Source: Pedobacter terrae
GTDB lineage: Bacteria; Bacteroidota; Bacteroidia; Sphingobacteriales; Sphingobacteriaceae
Assembly (NCBI RefSeq): GCF_900100705.1
Contig: NZ_FNCH01000013.1
Location: 80,310 to 144,309, forward strand
Direction: 5' to 3'
DNA length: 64,000 nt
In this document: piece after piece, positions 25,964 through 34,772 of the stretch
Numbering within the stretch: position 1 is the first letter of the stretch
Layout: every line of letters begins with the position of its first letter
Notes under the pieces: model-generated
Told to the model about the DNA's origin: nothing
What the model saw: only the letters and a program-made list of their open reading frames with translations
Database searches by the model: none
Position numbers and translations under genes: made by a program

Positions 25964-26328
25964 CTGTTTTTGCCTCAATGTGAAGTTGAATGTTTTTTGG
26001 AGCGCAAAACCTGTGATGTATAGGTCAGGTCTGGTCCCGCTGTACATTGCAATCCTTTTGGAAAGTTTTGAATGAAAAGCAAATTTTCTGTTCCAAAAGG
26101 GATTTCCATTTCCATCGGGTCTATTTACTTTGGTACGGCGTATAAAACATTTATTTTGACTGCCGAAAAATATGATAGCCATTTATCTTCTGCTTAATTT
26201 CCGTGATTTCTGAGTTTCCGTGGCAGAAATTTAAATGAGATACTTGCGCTATCTTAATCAATTAAAATTAGGTTTTAGCGATACCGTAAGATCAGATAAG
26301 TGACACGTAGCCTGATCGACGCGGCTAT
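25964..26328. other. Intergenic region with a structured element; no credible gene
   Basis: A 90-codon minus-strand frame (25910-26182) crosses the end of the MFS gene but has no family resemblance and is encoded by a hairpin element. That element is 26036-26119. The remainder repeats TTTCCGTG-like words and shows no further gene. Confidence 0.6.
26036..26119. repeat. Dumbbell-shaped structured intergenic element
   Basis: The inner arms CCTTTTGGAA (26054-26063) and TTCCAAAAGG (26091-26100) are perfect complements around a 27-nt loop. The outer arms CCCG (26036-26039) and CGGG (26116-26119) also pair. From memory, elements with the same layout occur in intergenic regions of other Bacteroidota; I could not verify this. 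Confidence 0.5.
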
Positions 26329-27066
26329 TTATTTTATTTTCAAATAAGTACCTTCTAATGTCGCGTTGAATCCGAATTCGCAATCGTTTAACTGATATGA
26401 GCCATCCTGCGAAATGACTAAAAAACCATTGTAGAATTTAACTTTGAATTTACATGATTTGTTTACCTGAATAATCAATTGGTTATTTTTTAAAATAGCC
26501 GTTCCAGATGCATCAGCAATGTTTCTTCCCGGATCACGGGTAACCGAACCAATATCATAACTGTAGGTATTACCGCTTACTTTTTTGATGGTGATACTTC
26601 CCTGGTAACCTTTTTCACCGTATTGATAAGCATATTCTCCTGCCAGTTGATCTGGTTTCAGCGGTGAAAATATTTCCTGCTTAAGATTTTGATTGGTTTT
26701 AAGCGTTAATGTAATCGCATAACTGGTATCCGATTTGGTGGCATACCACTCGCCTTCCAACTTATTGTTTTTAAGCGTAGCATCAATAATCCCGCTAATA
26801 TTTCCATCTCTTTCGAATTCATGCAGCGAATACTGATTTTGATTTTCTACCCGGCCAATAATTTTAATTGGCTGTTTCGATCTGGTATTTAAATATCTGA
26901 TTTCTCCTAAAATGAGCTGGTTCGAAACAGAAATGTCTAATTCTACCGGAATTTTTTTATTTATGAAACCGCTTAATTTATATTTCTGTACGGTATTATT
27001 TTGCTGTGCGTGGCAAATGCTTTTTGAAAATATTAAAATGATCAATATTGTTTTAAGGAAGCGCAT
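26329..27066 (-). CDS. Exported protein of unknown function
   Basis: This 245-residue protein has a signal peptide (MRFLKTILIILIFSKSICHAQ) and is then beta-rich. It has two similar-looking halves, with KYKLSGFINKKIPVELDISVSN and LIGEIRYLN-like strands first, then AGEYAYQYGEKGYQGSITIKKV. I do not recognise a family; the pattern suggests lipocalin-like or repeated beta-sandwich domains. It is alone, with the M3 peptidase terminator upstream. No function is proposed. Confidence 0.75.
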   Translation of the reverse strand: MRFLKTILIILIFSKSICHAQQNNTVQKYKLSGFINKKIPVELDISVSNQLILGEIRYLNTRSKQPIKIIGRVENQNQYSLHEFERDGNISGIIDATLKNNKLEGEWYATKSDTSYAITLTLKTNQNLKQEIFSPLKPDQLAGEYAYQYGEKGYQGSITIKKVSGNTYSYDIGSVTRDPGRNIADASGTAILKNNQLIIQVNKSCKFKVKFYNGFLVISQDGSYQLNDCEFGFNATLEGTYLKIK

Positions 27067-27079
27067 AAGAATACTTTTT

Positions 27080-27118
27080 TATAAAAATAAAAAAGTCGCG
27101 GAGACTAACCCGCGACTT
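27080..27118 (-). terminator. Terminator of the M3 peptidase gene
   Basis: AAGTCGCGG (27093-27101) and CCGCGACTT (27110-27118) are perfect complements around an 8-nt loop. On the minus strand the stem is followed by a T-rich tract. It lies just after the peptidase stop codon. Confidence 0.8.
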
Positions 27119-27134
27119 GAATAAATATATCTCA

Positions 27135-28838
27135 TTATCCTAATTTCTCTAACTCATCTTTAACAAAACTTGCCAGCTCTTGTACATATTCGGCACTGAA
27201 ATCAAATTTAATTCCCGCGGTTTCATAAATCTCGTTCATCGGTTTGGTATAACCCAAAGCAAGTGCAGCTAAATATTGTTCTAAAGCCTTTTCAGGATTT
27301 TCTTTATAATTTTTCCAAACCGCAATAGCACCTAATTGTGCAATTGCATATTCGATGTAATAAAATGGAACTTCGAATAAATGCAGTTGTTTTTGCCATA
27401 CATTTCCAAATTGCTGCTCTAAATCAGTCCAATCAGCAAAACCGGCACCAAAACGGTTATAAATCTGTTTAAAGGTTTCTTCGCGGTCAGCCGCGGTATG
27501 GTTAGGGTTGGTATAAATCCAATGTTGAAACTGATCAATTACGGCAACCCAGGGCAATGTTTTCAACACATCAGCCAATTGTTCTTTTTTAGCACGGTTT
27601 AAATCTTCTTCATTGTCGAAATAAACGTCCCAATTGTCCATGGAAATTAATTCCATACTCATTGATGCCAGTTCGGCTACTTCAGATGGACAATGTTTAA
27701 AATCGTTTAGCTCTAAACTGGCGGTTAAAAAAGTATGGATGGCGTGGCCACCTTCGTGAACCATAGTTGTTAAATCGCGCAACGAATTGGCCGAATTCAT
27801 AAAGATAAACGGAGCCCCTGTTTCAGCCAGTGGGTAGTTGTAACCGCCGGGCGCTTTACCTTTTCTACTTTCTACATCAAATAGATTATTGGCTTTCATG
27901 GTGGCCAATTTTGAGCCCAGTTTTTCATCAATGGCATTAAAGCATGCGATACTTTTATCAATCAGCTCTTCGCCATTGTTAAATGGTTTTAAGGCAGGTT
28001 TACCACTCACGCTTACTTCCAAATCCCAAGGCTTTAATACTTCTAAAGCTAAAGCTTCGCGGCGTTTTTCAGCTTGTTCTTTTAAAATAGGAACAATTTC
28101 CTTTTCAATCGCATTGGCAAAATCATAACAATCCTGTGGTGTATAATCAAAACGCCCCAAGGCCTGGAACATATAATCTCGATAGTTTTCAAAGCCAGCG
28201 TTCAAGGCAACCTGATTACGTAATCTGATTAGCTCATCAAACAAAATGTTTAAATCATCTTTATCAACCAAACGTCGTTGTTGGATTGTCTTCCACGCAT
28301 TTTCGCGCACTTCACGGTTTAAATCTTTAATAAAAATAGAAGCTTGCTCCAAAGTATACTCCTGGCCATTTAGCTCAACACTCATAGCACCTGTAATGCT
28401 CTGATATTTCTGTTGTTTTACCTGAAGTTCGGTAAAAAGTTCAATGTTTTCTTCGCGGTAAAGTTCTAAGGCTTTTTTAATAGCGCGACTATATACAAAG
28501 TATTTTTCTTTGTCTAGATCATCCATGAACGGACTTTCGACAAATTTTTTGTTCAATTCATTGGCCAGCGGAGAAATTTTTGGTTCAATTTCGGTCGCAA
28601 AATATTGGAAGTTTTTAACCAGCTCATCATTCGCCGTATCACAGCTCATTTTAATGTATCTCCAGGCAAAGTCTTCTTCCAAAGCAGCTTCCAGCTCCGA
28701 GCGGTCTTTTAACCATTGCTCTAATTCAACAGTGCTGTTTATTTCGCGGTTTTGCAGTTCAGTAAAAAGTGGTTCTAAATTTTCCCAGGTAATGTTTAGT
28801 TCCTGTGGAATATATGTTCTAATTTTCTTGGTTATCAT
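27135..28838 (-). CDS. M3-family oligoendopeptidase (PepF-like)
   Basis: This 567-residue cytoplasmic zinc peptidase degrades short peptides. The catalytic motif is HEGGHAIHTF, with zinc ligands His361 and His365 and the catalytic Glu362. A downstream Glu in CPSEVAELASMSMELI supplies the third ligand. The N-terminal helical half and the C-terminal FNVWQKQLHLFEVPFYYIEYAIAQLGA region are typical of M3 oligoendopeptidases. It has no signal peptide. A strong terminator follows it. It is probably a housekeeping gene in peptide turnover. Confidence 0.93.
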   Translation of the reverse strand: MITKKIRTYIPQELNITWENLEPLFTELQNREINSTVELEQWLKDRSELEAALEEDFAWRYIKMSCDTANDELVKNFQYFATEIEPKISPLANELNKKFVESPFMDDLDKEKYFVYSRAIKKALELYREENIELFTELQVKQQKYQSITGAMSVELNGQEYTLEQASIFIKDLNREVRENAWKTIQQRRLVDKDDLNILFDELIRLRNQVALNAGFENYRDYMFQALGRFDYTPQDCYDFANAIEKEIVPILKEQAEKRREALALEVLKPWDLEVSVSGKPALKPFNNGEELIDKSIACFNAIDEKLGSKLATMKANNLFDVESRKGKAPGGYNYPLAETGAPFIFMNSANSLRDLTTMVHEGGHAIHTFLTASLELNDFKHCPSEVAELASMSMELISMDNWDVYFDNEEDLNRAKKEQLADVLKTLPWVAVIDQFQHWIYTNPNHTAADREETFKQIYNRFGAGFADWTDLEQQFGNVWQKQLHLFEVPFYYIEYAIAQLGAIAVWKNYKENPEKALEQYLAALALGYTKPMNEIYETAGIKFDFSAEYVQELASFVKDELEKLG

Positions 28839-28849
28839 AATAGTTAATT

Positions 28850-28932
28850 ATTGAATTAGAGAATGGTTGAAGGAGTGAATGGTTTATAGTGCAATGTTAT
28901 ATTCTCTCATTCAAAATTCAATCATTTATTCA
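28850..28932. repeat. Self-similar intergenic repeat between M3 peptidase and prenyltransferase
   Basis: The gap reiterates GAATGGTT-type words on one side and TCATTCAA/TCATTTATTCA words on the other, which are roughly complementary. It lies between two minus-strand genes and has no coding potential. Confidence 0.35.
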
Positions 28933-28933
28933 T

Positions 28934-29791
28934 TTATTTATGTCTCAAATACGCATCTATTAAAAAGCATATTGCAAATACTACAGATGCATAACCATTT
29001 AAGGTTTGAAATGCCCTGTTTACTTTGCTAATGTCATTCGGTTTTACAAGCAAATGCTGATAAATCAACATCGAACAGAAAAACACAATACCTACGTAAT
29101 AAACCCAACTAAAGGATGTAAAAAACACAGGCAAAATAACACAGGTAGCTGAAAGTATATGCAATAGCACCGAAACATTTAAAGCATTTTTAATGCCAAG
29201 AGCCGACGGGATGGAATGTAATTTTTCTTCACGATCAAATTCTTCGTCTTGCAAGGCATATATGATATCAAATCCACTTACCCATAATAATACGGTTAAG
29301 GAGTAGAGTACCGGTACTAAGGCAAAATGTCCGGTTACAGCGATGTAAGCACCAATAGGAGCGAGTGCCAGACCAAGACCCAATACGAGGTGACACAGCG
29401 CAGTAAAACGTTTGGTATAGCTGTAAAATAAAACCACAAATAGGGCAACTGGCGATAAATAGAAACAAAGCGGATTAATGAAATAGGTGGTAACAGCGAA
29501 AAGTACACAATTGGCAATAACAAAAATCAATGCTTCATTTGCTGAAACTTTACCTGCAGGGATATCGCGCATTTTGGTGCGCGGGTTCTTTGCATCAATA
29601 TTCCGGTCGAGATAACGATTAAAAGCCATGGCTGCGTTTCTTGCAAAAACCATACAGAGCAAAACTAAAATGAGTTTATACCACGAAAATGGATTTTCTG
29701 TTGTAGTTACGCCTAAAAAGAAGCCGATCATGGCAAATGGCAGCGCAAAAACGGAGTGAGCGAATAATACGAGTGAAAAGTATTTTTTCAT
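28934..29791 (-). CDS. UbiA-family prenyltransferase, MqnP-like
   Basis: This 285-residue integral membrane enzyme transfers a polyprenyl chain to an aromatic acceptor. The two Mg2+-prenyl-diphosphate motifs are AFNRYLDRNIDAKNPRT (NxxxDxxxD) and ALQDEEFDREEKLHS (DxxxD type). About eight helices are visible. The N-terminus, LVLFAHSVFALPFAMIGF, resembles the MqnP-type group that prenylates in the futalosine route to menaquinone. That would fit with the methyltransferase at 30810, but a MenA role cannot be excluded. The gene is on the minus strand behind engB, separated by a repeat-rich gap. Confidence 0.85.
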   Translation of the reverse strand: MKKYFSLVLFAHSVFALPFAMIGFFLGVTTTENPFSWYKLILVLLCMVFARNAAMAFNRYLDRNIDAKNPRTKMRDIPAGKVSANEALIFVIANCVLFAVTTYFINPLCFYLSPVALFVVLFYSYTKRFTALCHLVLGLGLALAPIGAYIAVTGHFALVPVLYSLTVLLWVSGFDIIYALQDEEFDREEKLHSIPSALGIKNALNVSVLLHILSATCVILPVFFTSFSWVYYVGIVFFCSMLIYQHLLVKPNDISKVNRAFQTLNGYASVVFAICFLIDAYLRHK

Positions 29792-29799
29792 TATTGGAA

Positions 29800-30016
29800 A
29801 GGGTTAACTGTATAAAGCGGTTAACTGGTTATTTAATGGTTAAATCGTTTGAATGTAACGGTTAATAGTTCATGGTTAAATGGTTCGTAGCTTAGATGGT
29901 TTAAAAAATCATTTGTTAATTCAAGCCCGAGGCATGCTATTAGACATTAAACTTAGGCTATCGGCTATGAACTATCAAACCATTGACCAATAAACTAATG
30001 ACTAATGAACTATTGA
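29800..30016. repeat. Self-similar intergenic repeat between prenyltransferase and engB
   Basis: The left part reiterates (A/T)GGTTAA(C/A)TG-like words about seven times. The right part contains AACTATCAAACCATTGACCAA and ACTAATGACTAATGAACTA, partly the inverse words. There is no gene here; an imperfect hairpin is possible. Confidence 0.55.
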
Positions 30017-30021
30017 TCCAG

Positions 30022-30645
30022 TTAAAACCTCTTATAATCTGTTGGTACAACAAAATCTTTATTCACCTCATAAATGAAATTTAAAACATCGTCTTTTCCG
30101 TTCCCTTTTTCGGCAGAAGTGATAAAGGTTGCCGGAATCTCTTCGAAAAATTCGCCGAGTTTCTTCTTAAAGGCCGCTACATTTTTTTGTGTGGTGGTCA
30201 TTCCTTGTTTATCTGCTTTGGTAAAAATTAGCGAAAAAGGGATTTGTTTCTCGCCTAACCAATAGCAGAACTCAATATCAATTCCCTGAGGTTCTAAACG
30301 GCTGTCTATTAAAACAAAAACGCACTGTAAGCTTTCTCTTTTAGTGATGTAGGCACGGATAAATTTCTCCCACTTCTCTCTGCTGGTTTTAGAAACTTTC
30401 GCATATCCATAACCCGGTAAATCTACAATATACCAGGCTTCGTTAATTAAAAAGTGATTAATCAACTGTGTTTTTCCAGGGCGCTGAGAAGTTTTAGCCA
30501 ATCCATGTTGATTAACGAGCATGTTGATCAGTGAAGATTTGCCCACATTAGAGCGGCCAATAAATGCGTATTCGGGCATAATTGGTGCCGGTAATGCCGA
30601 AATCTGTGTGTTGCTGCAAACAAATGTTGCCGTTTTGATAATCAT
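30022..30645 (-). CDS. engB: Ribosome biogenesis GTPase EngB/YsxC
   Basis: This 207-residue GTPase assists assembly of the large ribosomal subunit. The G1 P-loop is GRSNVGKSSLINML, G3 is DLPGYGYAKVS, G4 is FTKAD and G5 is ITSAEKG. The family hallmark SQRPGKTQLINHF is the G2 region. The length is normal. The ATG is preceded by a -7 box only 4 nt away, so the mRNA is probably leaderless. It is divergent from the ubiE-porT unit. Confidence 0.97.
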   Translation of the reverse strand: MIIKTATFVCSNTQISALPAPIMPEYAFIGRSNVGKSSLINMLVNQHGLAKTSQRPGKTQLINHFLINEAWYIVDLPGYGYAKVSKTSREKWEKFIRAYITKRESLQCVFVLIDSRLEPQGIDIEFCYWLGEKQIPFSLIFTKADKQGMTTTQKNVAAFKKKLGEFFEEIPATFITSAEKGNGKDDVLNFIYEVNKDFVVPTDYKRF

Positions 30646-30649
30646 AGTG

Positions 30650-30657
30650 CAAAGGTA
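30650..30657 (-). promoter_or_regulatory. -7 box of engB
   Basis: TACCTTTG on the minus strand ends 4 nt before the ATG at 30645. This exact TAnnTTTG match implies a leaderless or near-leaderless transcript. I see no TTG at the normal -33 distance because the region is repeat DNA. Confidence 0.6.
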
Positions 30658-30660
30658 GGG

Positions 30661-30788
30661 TTTTGAGTCCGAAGTCGGAAGTCCGAAGTCCGAAGTACAA
30701 ATTCATATTTTTTAAATCTAATTTTTGACACTATGGTGAACACTTTGCCCCAAAGACTTCGGACTCCGGACTAAAGACTCCCGACTTT
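30661..30788. repeat. Self-similar inverted repeat between engB and ubiE
   Basis: The left end carries four variants of AGTCCGAAGTC in tandem (30663-30697). The right end carries inverse variants such as GACTTCGGACTCCGGACT and GACTCCCGACTT (30757-30787). The AT-rich centre separates them. The element occupies the divergent promoter region of engB and ubiE. Confidence 0.6.
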
Positions 30789-30792
30789 TCTC

Positions 30793-30800
30793 TATCTTTG
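30793..30800 (+). promoter_or_regulatory. -7 box of the ubiE-porT unit
   Basis: TATCTTTG at 30793-30800 fits TAnnTTTG exactly and ends 9 nt before the ATG at 30810. The leader would be very short. Confidence 0.55.
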
Positions 30801-30809
30801 CTCCATATC

Positions 30810-31541
30810 ATGAATCAGAATATTACCCCATACCAAGTAGAAGATGCAACTAAAAAAGAGCAGGTTGCAACCATGTTTAACAACATTTCTGGCACTTACG
30901 ATTTTTTAAACCATTTTCTTTCTTTAGGGATTGATGTACTATGGCGTAAAAAAGCCATTAAAGAACTGGTTTCCATTCGCCCCCGAACTTTGCTTGATGT
31001 AGCTACAGGAACTGGCGATTTTGCCTTTGAAGCCATTAAAAAGCTTCATCCAGAAAGGGTAATTGGGGTTGATATTTCTGAAGGCATGTTGGAAGTGGCC
31101 AGGAAGAAAATTAACGCACGTAGTGTAAATGGAGTTTTTACGGTTCAGGTTGGAGATTCTGAGGGCCTGCATTTCGACAATGATACTTTTGATGCCATTA
31201 CCTGCGCATATGGGGTGCGTAACTTCGAAAACCTCGAAAAGGGTTTAGCTGATATGTACAGGGTATTAAAGCCTAATGGTAAAATGGTCATTCTGGAATT
31301 TTCTAAACCAAAGGTTTTCCCGGTAAAACAATTGTATAGCTTTTATTTTAAACAGGTAACGCCGTTTTTTGGAAAACTCTTTTCCAAAGATCATAGAGCC
31401 TATACTTATCTGCCAGAATCGGTAGCCGCTTTTCCAGACGGGAAAGATTTTACCAACCTGATGGAAAAAGTTGGATTTAAAAGTACCAAACAAAGAATTT
31501 TAACGTTCGGAATAAGTTCGATATATGTAGGGACCAAATGA
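30810..31541 (+). CDS. ubiE: Demethylmenaquinone methyltransferase (MenG/UbiE)
   Basis: This 243-residue SAM-dependent enzyme methylates the quinone ring in the last step of menaquinone synthesis. VATMFNNISGTYDFLNHFLSLGIDVLWRK is the first family signature, LLDVATGTGDFAFEAIK is motif I of the SAM site, and ITCAYGVRNFENLEKGLADMYRVLKPNG is the second signature. The ATG at 30810 is preferred over a TTG at 30798, which overlaps the -7 box. Its stop overlaps the porT start by 4 bp (ATGA). This ubiE-porT pairing is conserved in Bacteroidota. Confidence 0.95.
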   Translation: MNQNITPYQVEDATKKEQVATMFNNISGTYDFLNHFLSLGIDVLWRKKAIKELVSIRPRTLLDVATGTGDFAFEAIKKLHPERVIGVDISEGMLEVARKKINARSVNGVFTVQVGDSEGLHFDNDTFDAITCAYGVRNFENLEKGLADMYRVLKPNGKMVILEFSKPKVFPVKQLYSFYFKQVTPFFGKLFSKDHRAYTYLPESVAAFPDGKDFTNLMEKVGFKSTKQRILTFGISSIYVGTK

Positions 31542-32335
31542 TCAGACAATTAAGCCTCATTCTTTCATTTTTTATTATTTCTGCGACATCTTTTGCTCAA
31601 AACTGGGGTGGTGGAATAGACGATGAGGATTGGAGTTTTGGTTTTAATTTTCAATATATCTCCGCAGAATACAAAATTCTAAAAAAGCCAAACTGGCGAT
31701 CGCCTTTTTATGAAGTGCCAAATACACTGGATCCATCGTACGACCCAAATTCGGGCATTCCGATTACATCAAACTTAAATGCTATTTCTAGCCAACCATC
31801 ACAGGGTTTTGGATTAGGCTTTGTAATGAACAGGATGATATCTGATAACTTTGATATCAGGGCAACGCCATCGCTTATTTTTAGCGACAGGGTAGTTACT
31901 TATGAGTATGAACCCATGGAACCAATTAATGTGGGTAACGGGCAAACCAAAAATTTCCAAACCTTGGTTGACAGGAAAGTGCAGGCCACGATGTTTGAAT
32001 TTCCATTAGGCATAAAGGTAAAATCGAACCGGCTGAATAATTTTAGGGTATACTGGTTAGGTGGTGCTAAATATTCGATAGATATTGCTTCGAAAAAGAA
32101 AACTTTCGATGAAGGAGAAACAGCCGTTAACAAGTTTTTAAAAAATAAAAGGAATTATTTGTCTTACGAAACGGGTATTGGTTTCGATATTTATTTCGAG
32201 TATTTTAAAATGTCGCCCGAAATAAAGCTATCCTATTCTGCCAGCGATTTGTTACAACACGACAATACCATTTACGCCAACCCGATAGATAAGTTGAAAT
32301 TACGTCAATTAACATTCAGTTTAATTTTTCAATAG
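31538..32335 (+). CDS. porT: Type IX secretion system protein PorT
   Basis: This 265-residue outer membrane beta-barrel is a PorT-like component needed for T9SS function. It has a signal peptide (MIRQLSLILSFFIISATSFAQ) and then amphipathic strands. Family resemblance comes from GFGLGFVMNRMISDNFDIRATPSLIFSDR, EFPLGIKVKSNRLNNFRVYWLGG and the barrel-terminal LRQLTFSLIFQ. Its translational overlap with ubiE and normal length support the call. It connects with porG at 36329 and the T9SS cargo protein at 19066. Confidence 0.88.
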   Translation: MIRQLSLILSFFIISATSFAQNWGGGIDDEDWSFGFNFQYISAEYKILKKPNWRSPFYEVPNTLDPSYDPNSGIPITSNLNAISSQPSQGFGLGFVMNRMISDNFDIRATPSLIFSDRVVTYEYEPMEPINVGNGQTKNFQTLVDRKVQATMFEFPLGIKVKSNRLNNFRVYWLGGAKYSIDIASKKKTFDEGETAVNKFLKNKRNYLSYETGIGFDIYFEYFKMSPEIKLSYSASDLLQHDNTIYANPIDKLKLRQLTFSLIFQ

Positions 32336-32355
32336 TCCTGCAATTCAAAAAAACT

Positions 32356-32363
32356 TACCTTTG
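32356..32363 (+). promoter_or_regulatory. -7 box upstream of the SDR gene
   Basis: TACCTTTG at 32356-32363 fits TAnnTTTG and lies 61 nt before the ATG at 32425. It follows the porT stop, so the SDR gene probably has its own transcript. Confidence 0.5.
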
Positions 32364-32424
32364 TAGACATAGGTAAATCAAAGATGGTATCTTAAAGGAT
32401 TACCCTGACTTAAAATTCATAAAA

Positions 32425-33183
32425 ATGTCTAAAATCGCATTAATTACAGGCGCAACTTCTGGTATTGGCGAAGCTTGTGCACATATATTCGCTCAACAAG
32501 GTTATAACCTGGTATTGTTGGCCCGCAGAGAAGATCGCCTGGCTAAAATTGCACACCATTTAGAAGACAAATATGCCATTACGATTAAACAGGTTTTGGC
32601 AGATGTTCGCAATAAAGAAAGTCTTACCACTGCTTTAGAAGTTTTGCCGGCAGAATGGAAAAAGGTTGACGTTTTAATCAACAACGCTGGTTTAAGTCAG
32701 GGTTTAGATCCTATTGATAAAGGTGATACAAACGATTGGGATACTATGATCGATACCAATGTAAAAGGTCTGCTTTATGTGACTAAGATTGTTTCCAACT
32801 GGATGATCCCAAATCAATCTGGCCATATTATCAACATAGGTTCTATTGCCGGTAAAGAAGTTTATCCAAACGGAAACGTATATTGTGCCAGTAAACATGC
32901 CGTAGATGCTTTGAGTAAAGGCATGCGTATCGATTTATTGCCTCACGGCATAAAGGTGACCGAAATTAATCCGGGCATGGTAGAAACCGAATTTTCGGTA
33001 GTACGCTTTAAAGGTGATGAAGACCGGGCGAAAAAGGTATACGAAAACCTGGAACCGCTCATTGCAGATGATATTGCAGATGCCATCTGGTATGTTGTAA
33101 GCAGGCCAAAACATGTTAACATCAATGATATGCTGATTATGCCAACCGCACAGGCTACCGCAACGATAGTAAATAGAGGTTAG
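32425..33183 (+). CDS. Short-chain dehydrogenase/reductase
   Basis: This 252-residue NAD(P)-dependent oxidoreductase has the classical SDR layout. The coenzyme motif is TGATSGIGEACA, NNAG is at LINNAGLSQG, and the catalytic Ser, Tyr and Lys lie in INIGSIAGKEVYPNGNVYCASKHAVD (YxxxK). LARREDRL in strand 2 suggests NADP preference. It resembles the YdfG/serine dehydrogenase-like group. The substrate is unknown. A 193-bp repeat-rich gap separates it from the next gene. Confidence 0.93.
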   Translation: MSKIALITGATSGIGEACAHIFAQQGYNLVLLARREDRLAKIAHHLEDKYAITIKQVLADVRNKESLTTALEVLPAEWKKVDVLINNAGLSQGLDPIDKGDTNDWDTMIDTNVKGLLYVTKIVSNWMIPNQSGHIINIGSIAGKEVYPNGNVYCASKHAVDALSKGMRIDLLPHGIKVTEINPGMVETEFSVVRFKGDEDRAKKVYENLEPLIADDIADAIWYVVSRPKHVNINDMLIMPTAQATATIVNRG

Positions 33184-33372
33184 TAGGTTAACTGTATAAA
33201 CTGTTTAAATTGGTTAACTGCTCAGGAGACTAACCTTTGAACTGTTTAAATTGATAAACTGTACAATTAACCGATTTGAAAATTAACCAACTAAAAAAAA
33301 CAAATTAGGTTTTGGGACTATGAGTTTCTGCGATTAACCGATTTGGACAATTAACCGATTAACCATTTATAA
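33184..33372. repeat. Self-similar intergenic repeat upstream of the YqeY-like gene
   Basis: The left part reiterates GGTTAACTG(T)/AACTGTTTAAATTG words. The right part repeats (A)ATTAACCGATT three or four times, which is the inverse type. The gap has no gene and could fold into an imperfect hairpin. Confidence 0.55.
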
Positions 33373-33376
33373 GAAA

Positions 33377-33823
33377 ATGATATCAAATACAATAGATCAG
33401 GAAATTAAAAAAGCCATGTTGGCTAAAAATAATGCACAGTTAAGAGGTTTAAGAGCAATAAAGGCAGCTTTACTTTTGGCAAAAACGGAGAAAGGATCTT
33501 CAGAAGAAATTACAGAAGAAACCGAAATTAAAATTCTTCAGAAACTGATTAAGCAACGCCGCGAATCTGCTGATATTTATAAGCAACAAAATCGCGAAGA
33601 TTTATATCAGGTAGAAAACGAAGAAATTGAAGTCATTAATCAATTTTTACCAAAACAGTTAGACAGGGAAGAAGTTGCATCAATTATTGAGGGGGTAATC
33701 AAACAATCTGGCGCTACATCGGTTAAAGATATGGGTAAGGTAATGGGCATGGCGAATGCAGCACTTGCCGGTAAAGCTGATGGTAAATTAATTGCAGAGA
33801 TAGTTAAAGAAAAACTAGCTTAA
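33377..33823 (+). CDS. GatB/YqeY domain protein
   Basis: This 148-residue protein matches the YqeY family, related to the tail domain of the GatB amidotransferase subunit and thought to bind tRNA. LRGLRAIKAALLLAKTEKGS and LQKLIKQRRESADIYKQQNREDL are typical, and the C-terminal ATSVKDMGKVMGMANAALAGKADGKLI is the most conserved part. The length is full. The precise cellular role is not established for the family. It is followed by a 184-bp gap. Confidence 0.93.
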   Translation: MISNTIDQEIKKAMLAKNNAQLRGLRAIKAALLLAKTEKGSSEEITEETEIKILQKLIKQRRESADIYKQQNREDLYQVENEEIEVINQFLPKQLDREEVASIIEGVIKQSGATSVKDMGKVMGMANAALAGKADGKLIAEIVKEKLA

Positions 33824-34007
33824 TCAAGGTAAAAAGGTAGAGTGCTAAAAGGTTTGAGGCCAATTTATCGCCAGTCGCTAACCGCTCTACGCGTTGCAAA
33901 CAAAGTTTTTATACCGTTTTCGATTTTATTTCAGAAAAATGGCGCATAAATGCATAAATTTAATTTTACTCTACTAACTTAGTACCACAATACCATCTAA
34001 AATAGAT

Positions 34008-34772
34008 ATGACTTACCCGATAATAGAAGAAGACGGATTTAAATACATTGAAGCCGGAACAGGCGAGACACTGGTATTGCTGCACGGCCTAATGGGCGAA
34101 TTAAGCAATTGGGAGCAGGTTATAGAACAGTTTAAAGATCGCTACAGGGTAATTATTCCAATTTTACCAATTTACGATCTGCCTATTTTAACGTTAGGCG
34201 TTAAAGCATTGTCGAGGTATCTCCACCGCTTTTTAAAATATAAAAATTTAAACCAGGTCGTGCTTATAGGTAATTCGCTTGGCGGCCACGTAGGCTTGGT
34301 ATTTACGGTTGCTCATCAGGAATTTGTTAAAGCGCTGGTACTTACAGGCAGTTCAGGTTTATATGAAAATGCTTTTGGAGGTTCTTTCCCGCGTAGAGAG
34401 AGTTACGATTATATTAAGGAAAAAGTAGAATTTACATTTTACGATCCGGCAACGGCAACCAAAGAACTGGTGGATGATGTTTTTAAAACAGTTAACGACA
34501 GATCGAGGGTTATTCGGATTTTAACCATGGCGAAATCGGCAATACGCCATAACATGGCTAAAGACCTTTCTAAAATTACCATTCCGGTTTCACTGATCTG
34601 GGGTAAAAATGATAAGGTTACACCGCCGGAAGTGGCAAAAGAATTTCACCAATTGTTGCCTAATTCCGAATTAAATTGGGTTGATAAATGCGGACATGCA
34701 CCTATGATGGAGCATCCAGAGACATTTAATGCATTTTTAGAGAAGTTTTTAGATAGAATATTGTTAAAATAA
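34008..34772 (+). CDS. Alpha/beta-fold hydrolase
   Basis: This 254-residue cytoplasmic enzyme belongs to the alpha/beta hydrolase superfamily. The oxyanion region is VLLHGLMGELSNW, the nucleophile elbow is IGNSLGGHVGL (Ser), the acid lies in WGKNDKVTPPEVA (Asp) and the His in DKCGHAPMMEHPE. The catalytic triad is complete. The substrate cannot be deduced. Its stop is directly followed by the CBS-protein start (no gap), so the two are co-translated. These genes lead a long plus-strand envelope operon. Confidence 0.92.
   Translation: MTYPIIEEDGFKYIEAGTGETLVLLHGLMGELSNWEQVIEQFKDRYRVIIPILPIYDLPILTLGVKALSRYLHRFLKYKNLNQVVLIGNSLGGHVGLVFTVAHQEFVKALVLTGSSGLYENAFGGSFPRRESYDYIKEKVEFTFYDPATATKELVDDVFKTVNDRSRVIRILTMAKSAIRHNMAKDLSKITIPVSLIWGKNDKVTPPEVAKEFHQLLPNSELNWVDKCGHAPMMEHPETFNAFLEKFLDRILLK

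Noticed and set aside
25910..26182. 90-codon minus-strand frame after the MFS gene
   Set aside because: It covers the structured element and the end of the transporter gene and has no signal peptide, domain or family resemblance.
30661..30788. Repeat as a CRISPR array
   Set aside because: The repeats are very short and degenerate, contiguous and without spacers, and no cas genes occur in the window.
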